In this document: piece after piece, positions 57,526 through 64,000 of the stretch
How positions within the stretch are numbered: position 1 is the stretch's first letter
Layout: each line of letters opens with the position of its first letter
DNA from: Anaplasma platys
GTDB lineage: Bacteria > Pseudomonadota > Alphaproteobacteria > Rickettsiales > Anaplasmataceae
Direction of reading: 5' to 3'
Assembly (NCBI RefSeq): GCF_012790675.1
Contig: NZ_CP046391.1
Location: 814,891-878,890, forward strand
DNA length: 64,000 nucleotides
Translations under genes and position numbers: made by a program
The notes under the pieces: generated by a model
What the model saw: the letters and a program-made list of their open reading frames with translations, nothing else
Told to the model about the DNA's origin: nothing
The model's database searches: none

Positions 57526-58380
57526 ATGAATCCTATCATTATGTACGCTGCCATAGGGTTGTTAGTTGGCGTTGTGCTAGAAGTACTTATAAGCCTAGGA
57601 ATGCTTTTAGTTGCTACTTTCGTCTGTATAAGAACAAAAATACAAAACTTACTGCAAAGTATGTGCAACAAGAAAAGTGAGAGGCAAATCATGAACAATC
57701 CAGACTATTCAGAAGGCACTACCCGTTGCCAGCAAAGCGCTAACAGAGAGAGTCAATCAAAAAATACCTACAGCAATAAAGTGCTCCTAGGGGTTCTAGT
57801 AGCATGTATGCTGGCAGCTATCATAGCACAGGTTGTCACTGGAGACTTTGCGTTTGCGGCAACAGTAGCCATATTATCTATGGCTCCTATACTAGTTTTC
57901 ACATGTCTGTCATACCTTATAAATGTTACCAGCAAATCTGAAGCCACTCTGGGGTCACCACGTAACAGCCGTACAGCTTCGGCTTACACAGAACGGCAAG
58001 CAGGCCCTACTATATGTTACCCAGTGCAACTCACTGACAGACAGCATCGTCAAAACGCATGTGCGTCGCAGTGTTACGCCCCTTCATCTCCCTCAGCACC
58101 TCCTCAAGATTACACACAAAATGCCACGTATATCCCGGCAACATATCACAGGCATACTACTGATCCATATTATTCACAACACATATCCTCACCTGCCTAC
58201 TTGCAAAGTCACCTAACGCCTAGCTGTGGTAATATTCACGTATCCGGCAGTGGAGAATCTAATATCCAGCATCGCAACAGTTTGTGTTCAACATTACCTG
58301 CCAGCACTATGGCCGGAACACATGTAGAAGAAGCTACCGTACATTATCACTCATCTGGCTCTTGTGAGCACTTTAGGTAA
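57526..58380 (+). CDS. Small bilobed membrane protein with Tyr/Pro/His-rich tail (284 aa)
   Basis: The family is unknown. The first hydrophobic region (residues 4-34, IIMYAAIGLLVGVVLEVLIS...LLVATFV) is long enough for a helix or tight hairpin. A polar basic loop (36-84) follows, then a second region with two helices (85-104 and 108-133). The remaining 150 residues are polar and rich in Tyr, His, Ser, Pro and Gln, with segments such as PSAPPQDYTQNATY and DPYYSQHISSPAYLQ. Tyr-rich tails of this kind are common in host-exposed bacterial proteins but function is not established. It starts at ATG 57526 with a G-rich stretch upstream. It precedes two other bilobed membrane proteins on the same strand. 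Confidence 0.6.
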   Translation: MNPIIMYAAIGLLVGVVLEVLISLGMLLVATFVCIRTKIQNLLQSMCNKKSERQIMNNPDYSEGTTRCQQSANRESQSKNTYSNKVLLGVLVACMLAAIIAQVVTGDFAFAATVAILSMAPILVFTCLSYLINVTSKSEATLGSPRNSRTASAYTERQAGPTICYPVQLTDRQHRQNACASQCYAPSSPSAPPQDYTQNATYIPATYHRHTTDPYYSQHISSPAYLQSHLTPSCGNIHVSGSGESNIQHRNSLCSTLPASTMAGTHVEEATVHYHSSGSCEHFR

Positions 58381-58493
58381 ATATTAAGGTGTTAGCACAG
58401 AAGAACACACAGGTTTCCACCGGAAGCAGTCATCGTTGACACCCGCAAAACGCAATGAAACTCCTCGTTGCTCGCTACTGGTATTTACACATG

Positions 58494-58522
58494 TTGCAAA
58501 TAAGTTGCATAATTAATATATA
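58494..58522 (+). promoter_or_regulatory. Promoter candidate of the 305-aa gene
   Basis: TTGCAA (58494-58499), exactly 17 bp, then TATATA (58517-58522), giving a leader of about 130 nt before the ATG at 58658. Confidence 0.5.
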
Positions 58523-58657
58523 TTGCAGAAGGGAGAAAATAGTGACAAAATAGACACATCATTTACTGATGCCCATTGCGTTCAATACGAACCTAACTGT
58601 CGAAATTTTCGCGCCCACTACGCGAATAGTGCTTAGTTAATTTACCGGTTATTAAAT

Positions 58658-59575
58658 ATGGATCAAAGCTTGGGCGCAATGCGCTATATCGAACTACACA
58701 ATACCCAAGTGGTGAATATTTGGAAGACAATGACTGCAAAGATTGTCAAAGGCCTTATATCCGGAAGTAAAGGCACAGCATCGAGTGTTGTTGTCCATCA
58801 AGCGGAACTGTCAGCTTTCCTGGCCACAAAAGGAGCTAACATCGATGTTGCTTGCTACAACTTCGATGAAAAACTGCAGAACCTGACACGATATAATTTG
58901 CTAAACAAAATAATAAGGCTACCTGCTTGGGTGTTGGCTTTTGCTCTAATCTGCCCCATGTCGCTTGCCGCCCTTATGTCAGTTATAACTCTAACTACAT
59001 ACTTCATGTTCCTGGAAACTGTTGGAATATACGTTATTGCGCTTGGTAAAGCATTGAAGGAGGTGGGAAATGTTGTTAAGTCTGTGACAACAGCGATCCA
59101 CACAGCATCTAGAGACGGAATTGAAAAATTCCTATCAGAGAGACACCGAAGGAGTGGAAATACTGATCAATACGAAGAGGAATTAGAGAATAGTACTAAT
59201 CAAAAAAACGAGTTTGTTGCGATGGCTCTGGCCTATACCGTTGCAGGTGCGACAGCAACATTAATGGTATGTGTTATATTCCCTATAGCACTGTTGTCTG
59301 CGTTAGCTAGTTTTATCCCCGTTGCATATATGTGCAACAAAAGTGCAAAATTTCGTGACAAAGTGGTAGATGCTCTGGTACTTGACATATCTTATAATAA
59401 CGTCAAATCAGTTGAGGATTTGGTGCACATGCCACAAGTTAGTAGGTCCTGCAGGGATTATGTCAAATGTCAACTTTCTAGCGATCTAGAGAAAATGTCC
59501 GCAGAGTACCTGGGAGAACTGCACAGAAACGTTCGACAACATCGTTTGGCCGCTTATAGTAGCAGAAACGCGTAA
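58658..59575 (+). CDS. Bilobed membrane protein (305 aa)
   Basis: The family is unknown. A helical, soluble N-terminus (1-86) is followed by a hydrophobic hairpin (88-130, WVLAFALICPMSLAALMSVI and on). A charged loop (131-185) with ERHRRSG and an acidic QYEEELE stretch comes next, then a second hairpin (186-225, ending FIPVAYMC). The C-terminal 80 residues are helical, with basic and acidic residues and no repeats. The two-hairpin layout with a 55-residue loop is shared with the 352-aa protein downstream and the N-terminal part of the 817-aa protein, suggesting a common ancestry or membrane topology. No signal peptide is seen. A Chlamydia-Inc-like vacuolar location is possible but only inferred. 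Confidence 0.6.
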   Translation: MDQSLGAMRYIELHNTQVVNIWKTMTAKIVKGLISGSKGTASSVVVHQAELSAFLATKGANIDVACYNFDEKLQNLTRYNLLNKIIRLPAWVLAFALICPMSLAALMSVITLTTYFMFLETVGIYVIALGKALKEVGNVVKSVTTAIHTASRDGIEKFLSERHRRSGNTDQYEEELENSTNQKNEFVAMALAYTVAGATATLMVCVIFPIALLSALASFIPVAYMCNKSAKFRDKVVDALVLDISYNNVKSVEDLVHMPQVSRSCRDYVKCQLSSDLEKMSAEYLGELHRNVRQHRLAAYSSRNA

Positions 59576-59842
59576 ATTGTTTGTAACAGTCAGCGAAACA
59601 GCAGTTAGCCCCCAGTGCCAAAAACCAAACGTGCATAGGGGCTAACGCCGCGGTCATGCGTCTGCGCGTACGTAAAGCACCAAAACCCAATTCTCTTTTC
59701 TATGAAATCCCAACATCTATTCCAGCGCTACTATGACACTTCACGCACACCACATAAGGGTGTAAAATCTCCCCTGTTTTTCCATACGGATCCAGCCTGG
59801 CTCGGTAGGATATAGGCTGGTCTTCTGGAGTAGCGAGGCAGT

Positions 59843-60901
59843 ATGGATCCAGAGCGACTGAGCAAAGAATGCGCCGAAACGCCTTCGAAACTGTTTAGAC
59901 CACATGTGGACGCCGCGTATTTTATCGTGCGTGCAACATACTTTTCGACAGTATACTTCGTGCATGTGGTAGCTCAACACTCAGAGCCAATTGTTACCCG
60001 CACTTACAACATGTGTCTCAACTCTCTTAGGACCATGTATAAAACTATGCCTTTTTCGCAGCAGGATTACGGTATTGAGCTGCTGGAGATGGCAAGCTCA
60101 CTAGACAACAGGTCCAATGCTTACAAAGCAAGATTACGAAAAACAGTATCTAAGGTCGCTTTTTTTCTGAAACGCTCAATGGAACTCTTATTTGTGAGAA
60201 TTCCAGCAGTGTTTGTTTCCTGCGCTCTTTTTGCAACAGCGCGCATAATATCCACCGCCCTGCACTTAGTCGTAGCCTGTTGTTCAGCTGTATTACTCTT
60301 TTTGTTTTTTACTTTGAGCACTGTGTACGGCAACGTTGCTTTTGTTATCAGAAATTTCCATAAACAATCTAAAGAACTGCACGAAAACAACATAGCTACA
60401 GAGTTCCTTAGATCATGCGGAGTGCGGCCAGAAGAGGATGTAAATGACTACTTCGGCAACGAACTCAGGAAAAACCTGCTTACAAACAATGAAAACTTGT
60501 GTTATAAACCCCGAAAATTCTCACTGGTAAAAGCATCTCTGAAGTACTGTGCGCTGCAAGCTGCAAGTTATGTGTTCACAGGTGCTGCTAGCTTGCTATT
60601 ATTCACTGTGTGGATACCCTTCGCCATGGTGTTTCCTGTAGTTTCAATAATTATTGCCATTCCCACGTTTGCATTTAGTGCACTTAGTAGCAGGTGCACT
60701 AACGTTACTGGTGTTATGGATGCTGCGCAGCAGGCATTTGGGACTGATACAACCATCGAGCCCTTGTTTACAGACCGCCGTGAAAATCAAGAACATTACG
60801 AATCCATTGGGGAACCAGGCGTACGTATGGGTCCACAAACATATATGGACCTATCCGGAGCAAGTGGCTTTCGTCAAAGGTCACCGTCCAGCAGACACTG
60901 A
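59843..60901 (+). CDS. Bilobed membrane protein with tyrosine-containing tail (352 aa)
   Basis: The family is unknown. The ATG at 59843 follows GAGG. A soluble N-terminus (1-110) precedes hydrophobic lobe 1 (117-165, two helices with a CALFATARI turn), a polar loop (166-230), and lobe 2 (233-282, ending IIIAIPTFAFSAL). The C-terminal 70 residues are polar and contain EHYESIGEPG and QTYMDLSG, two tyrosine motifs spaced 15 residues apart, and a basic end (RQRSPSSRH). Position of lobes and loop matches the 305-aa protein. The tyrosines resemble host-kinase sites in other Anaplasma effectors in a general sense, but no specific motif can be claimed. Confidence 0.6.
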   Translation: MDPERLSKECAETPSKLFRPHVDAAYFIVRATYFSTVYFVHVVAQHSEPIVTRTYNMCLNSLRTMYKTMPFSQQDYGIELLEMASSLDNRSNAYKARLRKTVSKVAFFLKRSMELLFVRIPAVFVSCALFATARIISTALHLVVACCSAVLLFLFFTLSTVYGNVAFVIRNFHKQSKELHENNIATEFLRSCGVRPEEDVNDYFGNELRKNLLTNNENLCYKPRKFSLVKASLKYCALQAASYVFTGAASLLLFTVWIPFAMVFPVVSIIIAIPTFAFSALSSRCTNVTGVMDAAQQAFGTDTTIEPLFTDRRENQEHYESIGEPGVRMGPQTYMDLSGASGFRQRSPSSRH

Positions 60902-61433
60902 CTGCACATTGACATCCTCTGGATGAGTTGTTCTAGAAGGAGCTTGCTACCTGAAACCCGGCAAAAATCCCCATGCCACATTACCTGGAGTAATTAGCTA
61001 AGATTATTCCGCACACTAGAGTATCCCAACTGCCAGGGATAACAAGCTACACACTCCATGCCATAATTATAAACTCGCCCCAAGAATAAAATATGCATCA
61101 CTGACACAGAAACGACTTCACCTTGACACACGCATCTGACCTTTGCAACAGAATATGTACTTGATGGAATAAAGTCTTCCACGCACGGTGACAAAAATAC
61201 CACGCCGATCCGTAGTCTCTATGGTAACTCCTAACTTGAACCCCATGTTGATATAACTAAAATTCGCATTCCTGTACTACGTCCATAAAATCATGGCTCA
61301 GAGATCGCAAACCGCAACATAAGCCAATAACCCATAGATAACGTATACGCCCCGCATCATCCACTGCTCTGACCCCTTGCATTAAAAGCAGCAATGATAG
61401 CCTGGAAAACCACTTATAAAGCCTGAGATCACA
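60902..61433. other. Intergenic region before the duplicated fragment
   Basis: No gene or RNA is recognised; the frames are short and without motifs. Confidence 0.45.
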
Positions 61434-62078
61434 ATTTATTTATGCGGCATTCGCGACATGGGAAGGTTCTGCAAGTACAGTTGATGCGGCACCTAATGCC
61501 ATAGGAAAAAGCAACATTTCGGTAAGGTGTGTCACGCCTCACAGAGTTAAGGTGGAAATATCGCTCAAACAACAACATCTAACTGGTGTTGCGGAAGGAC
61601 AAGTGGGGTATACGCTCGAGACAAAAGCAGTAAGTCCTGGGAAAAAGGTTATCTCATATCAGAATATGCACACAACCATTATATTTATGGGTACTGATGC
61701 AGACCTTTCCGCTAAAACACTCGAAGAATTCCGCCGCGATCCTAACAATAGCTACCACCTTTCGGGTAATCCACCAAACGTTTATCCTGGAAAAGAAGGA
61801 CTGGTATTTCGAGCTGACATTGCAGGATTCTATCTTGACATCAAATCTATGCTATCTACAGACCCTGTTATGGAATTCGTACCGTTACCGAGTGCTATAA
61901 AGCCACAAACCGCAGTTACAAGGACACATAACAGAACACCTTCAACCCTTAGCACAATACCTGGCTCAATGTTTGCATCAGACACCGGGTCGGTGAGGCC
62001 GAAAACTAACACACAAATCCCACAAAAAACCTCTTTCTTGGGCCATGACGATCGCGAAGCTAGTGCCAGTAGCGGCCC
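61434..62078 (+). pseudogene. 645-bp exact copy of the middle of the 613-aa paralogue gene
   Basis: The sequence is identical, as far as I can read, to 48357-49001 (constant offset 13,077). It covers codons about 187-400 of the 613-aa protein: the beta-rich module with VISYQNMHTTIIF, the diverged SMLS border and the first part of the linker. The source frame is closed by a TAA at 61417 upstream and ends 13 bp past the right breakpoint (stop at 62089-62091). The first internal ATG (61552) would give 179 residues. No promoter-like element precedes it. It ends 40 bp before the 3' end of convergent dsbB. No insertion sequence or direct repeat is seen at the junctions. It may serve as a silent donor for gene conversion or be a neutral remnant. 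Confidence 0.88.
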
Positions 62079-62131
62079 TGCAACATTATAGCCAGCGACT
62101 AATTTTAACACAGACAAGCACAACCAGCCTT

Positions 62132-62602
62132 CTAATCTTCTGAATCCCGCGCTTTTTTGAAACAAAACAGCCCCACTGCTATACAAACGAGGGAATATAC
62201 TGCGTTCCATCCCGACAGCGATAACCCCAAAAACACAAAGCTAGGCACTTTACAGGAAATGACAGGCCCACCGGATAGTAAGCTTGATTTTATATCCGAA
62301 AAGCTTGTGCCTGCGCTTAAATCCCCAGCACACTTGAAGAAATCAGTAAACCAACCATATTCCAACCCTGCATGATAAACAGAAAGCAAAATTCCTGCAG
62401 TGTAGCTGGCAATTATCACAAAGAACGAGACCTTTGAGCCCTTGCAAATTGTTATAAGCGCCGGAATTAGCGCAACAAAATACGGAATTCTCTCGAACAA
62501 ACATAGTTTGCACGGCATCAAACCAAACACATATTGCGCAACATAAGCTATACACAGAGCAACAACACTGCTACAAAGAAAAAACGTACCGCATCGCTTC
62601 AT
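62132..62602 (-). CDS. dsbB: Disulphide bond formation protein B (DsbB)
   Basis: DsbB is an inner-membrane quinone-linked oxidase that re-oxidises DsbA. The 156-aa protein has four predicted membrane helices. The first periplasmic redox pair is MPCKLCLFERIPY (Cys31/Cys34), with the conserved arginine after it. The second pair is FFKCAGD (Cys91) and VISCKVP (Cys117) in the second periplasmic loop. I chose the ATG at 62602 (MKRCGTFFLC) with GAAGAGA just upstream; an ATG at 62629 would add nine residues. Together with the stand-alone DsbD N-domain protein at 3845 it shows that periplasmic thiol chemistry is retained. Its 3' end lies beside the duplicated paralogue fragment. Confidence 0.85.
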   Translation of the reverse strand: MKRCGTFFLCSSVVALCIAYVAQYVFGLMPCKLCLFERIPYFVALIPALITICKGSKVSFFVIIASYTAGILLSVYHAGLEYGWFTDFFKCAGDLSAGTSFSDIKSSLLSGGPVISCKVPSFVFLGLSLSGWNAVYSLVCIAVGLFCFKKARDSED

Positions 62603-62734
62603 TATGTTCTCTTCAATACAACTACCCATCAAGTAGATAAAAACGCAGTCTTACAAACGTATGAACCCCCCGTGACACCAAAAACAGCACCCTCGGGTTA
62701 ACTCATCAGAAAGCATTTAGCATCTGAGCGATCA

Positions 62735-63454
62735 TCATGCCACCCCAGTGAATGCGAGGTACAATACGGCCTGACCGTACTTTATAGCACTAGTCACCTG
62801 TAATCCCAAGAATACAAACGCTATTATGTACATGGCAATCGCCGAGTACAACGCGAGCACCGCCCCTTCAGACATTACGGAAACGCAATTGTTATACCTG
62901 AGCTGCAACGTGGACATGGGCCACGGTTTTATGACGATAACCAAATTAAAAAACACAAAGGGTATCACAAAAAACACCGTAAAGTTCATGAAGTAATTGA
63001 ACCAAATGGGACACATAAATATCCCAATGCAAACTTTATTGTACAAGTAGATCACGCCTTCGTATATCGTCACCACAGCAGGCATAGATACAGCAGCTGT
63101 AAGTAACTGACCAAACGCTATCTGAATAACAACCGCATCTCCCAGGCTCTCCCCCGAGCCACGCTCGTTGTTGTATATGAACATGGAGACCACACCCAAA
63201 ACTAGCAATCCCAGTGCCACTTGTAGAAAAAAGGGCGCTATTATCAACCCACTGTTGAATGCAGCTCCAGCAAGAGACGGCGGAGACCCCTGAACAATAT
63301 AGCATGACACGTGAGTTACGATGAGCACTAACAGAGAAGCCCAGTGCTCTTGCCAAGCCGGAAGGTAGCCCACCCCAAGAAACGTATTTACCAACCTCAC
63401 AGGCAGTATGGCGCTTACCAGCTTTAAAACAAGTCTAAAAAGAGACCCCAACAT
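62735..63454 (-). CDS. PgpA-like membrane protein lacking catalytic acidic residues
   Basis: The 239-aa polytopic protein matches phosphatidylglycerophosphatase A in order of landmarks. VGYLPAWQEHWASLL stands where PgpA has GLSP-x-x-PGT-x-GSL. DAVVIQIAFGQLLTAAVSM stands where PgpA has GSIVWDEFIGMWITLMAL. NLVIVIKPWPMSTLQLRYNN stands where PgpA has RILDMWKPWPIRWFDRNV, and MSEGAVLALYSAIAMY where PgpA has MIDDIVAGVISAGILY. The KPWP core is exact, but the acidic residues of the DE, LD and DD motifs are replaced (QI, LV, EG). PgpA activity is therefore unlikely. It is also about 70 residues longer, with extra hydrophobic segments. It may have a new membrane role. The alignment is by eye from a remembered E. 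coli sequence. Confidence 0.6.
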   Translation of the reverse strand: MLGSLFRLVLKLVSAILPVRLVNTFLGVGYLPAWQEHWASLLVLIVTHVSCYIVQGSPPSLAGAAFNSGLIIAPFFLQVALGLLVLGVVSMFIYNNERGSGESLGDAVVIQIAFGQLLTAAVSMPAVVTIYEGVIYLYNKVCIGIFMCPIWFNYFMNFTVFFVIPFVFFNLVIVIKPWPMSTLQLRYNNCVSVMSEGAVLALYSAIAMYIIAFVFLGLQVTSAIKYGQAVLYLAFTGVA

Positions 63455-63552
63455 AACCTACAGATCAAAAACGCCAAGACCCCCTGGGATCCAGACCACC
63501 GTGTCCTAAATACCTATTACAAGCTGGATGTCAACCGTTTTTACCAAACTCC

Positions 63553-63581
63553 TTGACCTTGAGCGCTCAAACCAGTAGAAT
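63553..63581 (+). promoter_or_regulatory. rpmG promoter with palindromic spacer
   Basis: TTGACC (63553-63558), 17 bp, then TAGAAT (63576-63581). The spacer begins with the perfect 12-bp palindrome TTGAGCGCTCAA (63559-63570), a possible operator. The GTG start is 30 bp downstream of the -10. Confidence 0.65.
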
Positions 63582-63610
63582 CCCTGTATTTCGTGTTTGG
63601 GGCATTCTAA

Positions 63611-63781
63611 GTGGCTAAGAAAGGTGCTACTCTGTTGGTGAAGCTGGTGAGCAGTGCAGACACGGGCTATTTCTACGTCAAGAAGCGCGATCCCAAGAAG
63701 TTGGTTCAGAAGCTGTCTTTTCGTAAGTATGACCCTGTAGCGCGGCGGCATGTTTTGTTCAAAGAAGAAAAGCTGAGATAG
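63611..63781 (+). CDS. rpmG: 50S ribosomal protein L33
   Basis: L33 is a small basic protein near the ribosomal E site. The 56-aa product starts at GTG: (M)[18 protein letters not shown]. It continues with [11 protein letters not shown] and ends [18 protein letters not shown], the typical YDP-x-x-R-x-HV-x-FKE-x-K end. The zinc-binding cysteines of some L33 forms are absent, so this is the zinc-free type. It has its own promoter (63553-63581). Two tandem TGTAGGTCTCTTT units follow the stop (63790-63815). Confidence 0.95.
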   Translation: MAKKGATLLVKLVSSADTGYFYVKKRDPKKLVQKLSFRKYDPVARRHVLFKEEKLR

Positions 63782-64000
63782 TTATCTGCTGTAGGTCTCT
63801 TTTGTAGGTCTCTTTACATCGGGGCTTGGTGTGCTCGAGGGGTCGCTGTGGCCTTTGTGTTGGGTTATGTGTTGTTTTGCTCGCGAGGTCGTGTGTCTTG
63901 CGGTCCAGCGCTCTTTGTAAACAGATTACCCCCGGGTTAGTCTTGTATGGTCTTCAGCATGATAAAGCTGGAGATAGGAGTGCTGAATGCACAGAAGAAG
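63782..64000 (+). other. Region after rpmG with possible start of a new gene
   Basis: A 13-bp tandem repeat (TGTAGGTCTCTTT x2, 63790-63815) follows rpmG. A plus-strand frame opens at ATG 63947 or 63959 (MIKLEIGVLNAQKK) and runs off the right edge. It is too short to identify. Confidence 0.3.

Overview
The window looks like a chromosome segment from an obligate intracellular Anaplasmataceae bacterium, most likely Anaplasma phagocytophilum or a close relative. This rests on single-copy housekeeping genes scattered between unusually long gene-poor gaps, frequent TTG/GTG starts, AT-leaning composition, and large lineage-specific paralogues with no recognisable enzyme domains. The species name is inference; no database search was possible.

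Positions 1-35.8 kb are mainly core genes. They comprise a divergent zinc-uptake pair (znuC partial, znuA), fbpC-tatA-recR, a stand-alone DsbD N-domain lipoprotein or periplasmic protein, birA, uvrC, tRNA-Gly(GCC), purB, htpG with an upstream YfgM-like membrane/TPR protein, the coupled pair gyrA-nth, a UvrD/Rep helicase, mnmA, mreD and coq7. Embedded among them are a perfect 280-bp copy of the gyrA 5' region beside birA, a PilT-like protein that has lost its Walker A motif, and two large proteins (667 and 1472 aa) related to the paralogue family below.

Positions 36.4-52.3 kb hold seven same-strand genes of one paralogue family, the first carrying a frameshift. Members share a helical signature (GIT-x-x-QY-x-x-ID, then RRD-x-F), a beta-rich module ending near F-T-x-x-SML, a Ser/Pro/Gln-rich linker, a basic amphipathic segment often followed by cysteines, and a disordered C-terminus. 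Most have the same promoter-like element (TTGACT, 17 nt, A/G-ACACT) about 250-280 bp before the start, followed by a related leader. I read them as candidate secreted effectors, each with its own promoter. A 645-bp exact copy of the middle of one member lies 13 kb away, next to dsbB.

Positions 52.9-60.9 kb hold four genes for proteins with two separated hydrophobic hairpins. This resembles inclusion-membrane-type proteins; one adds a 550-residue disordered tail with several SH3-type PxxP sites. The window closes with dsbB, a PgpA homologue lacking its catalytic acidic residues, and rpmG with a clear promoter.

The strongest candidates for something undescribed are the paralogue family with its shared promoter/leader, the adjacent bilobed membrane proteins, and the two pseudo-enzymes (PilT-like and PgpA-like). 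No insertion sequence, prophage, CRISPR array or rRNA was seen.
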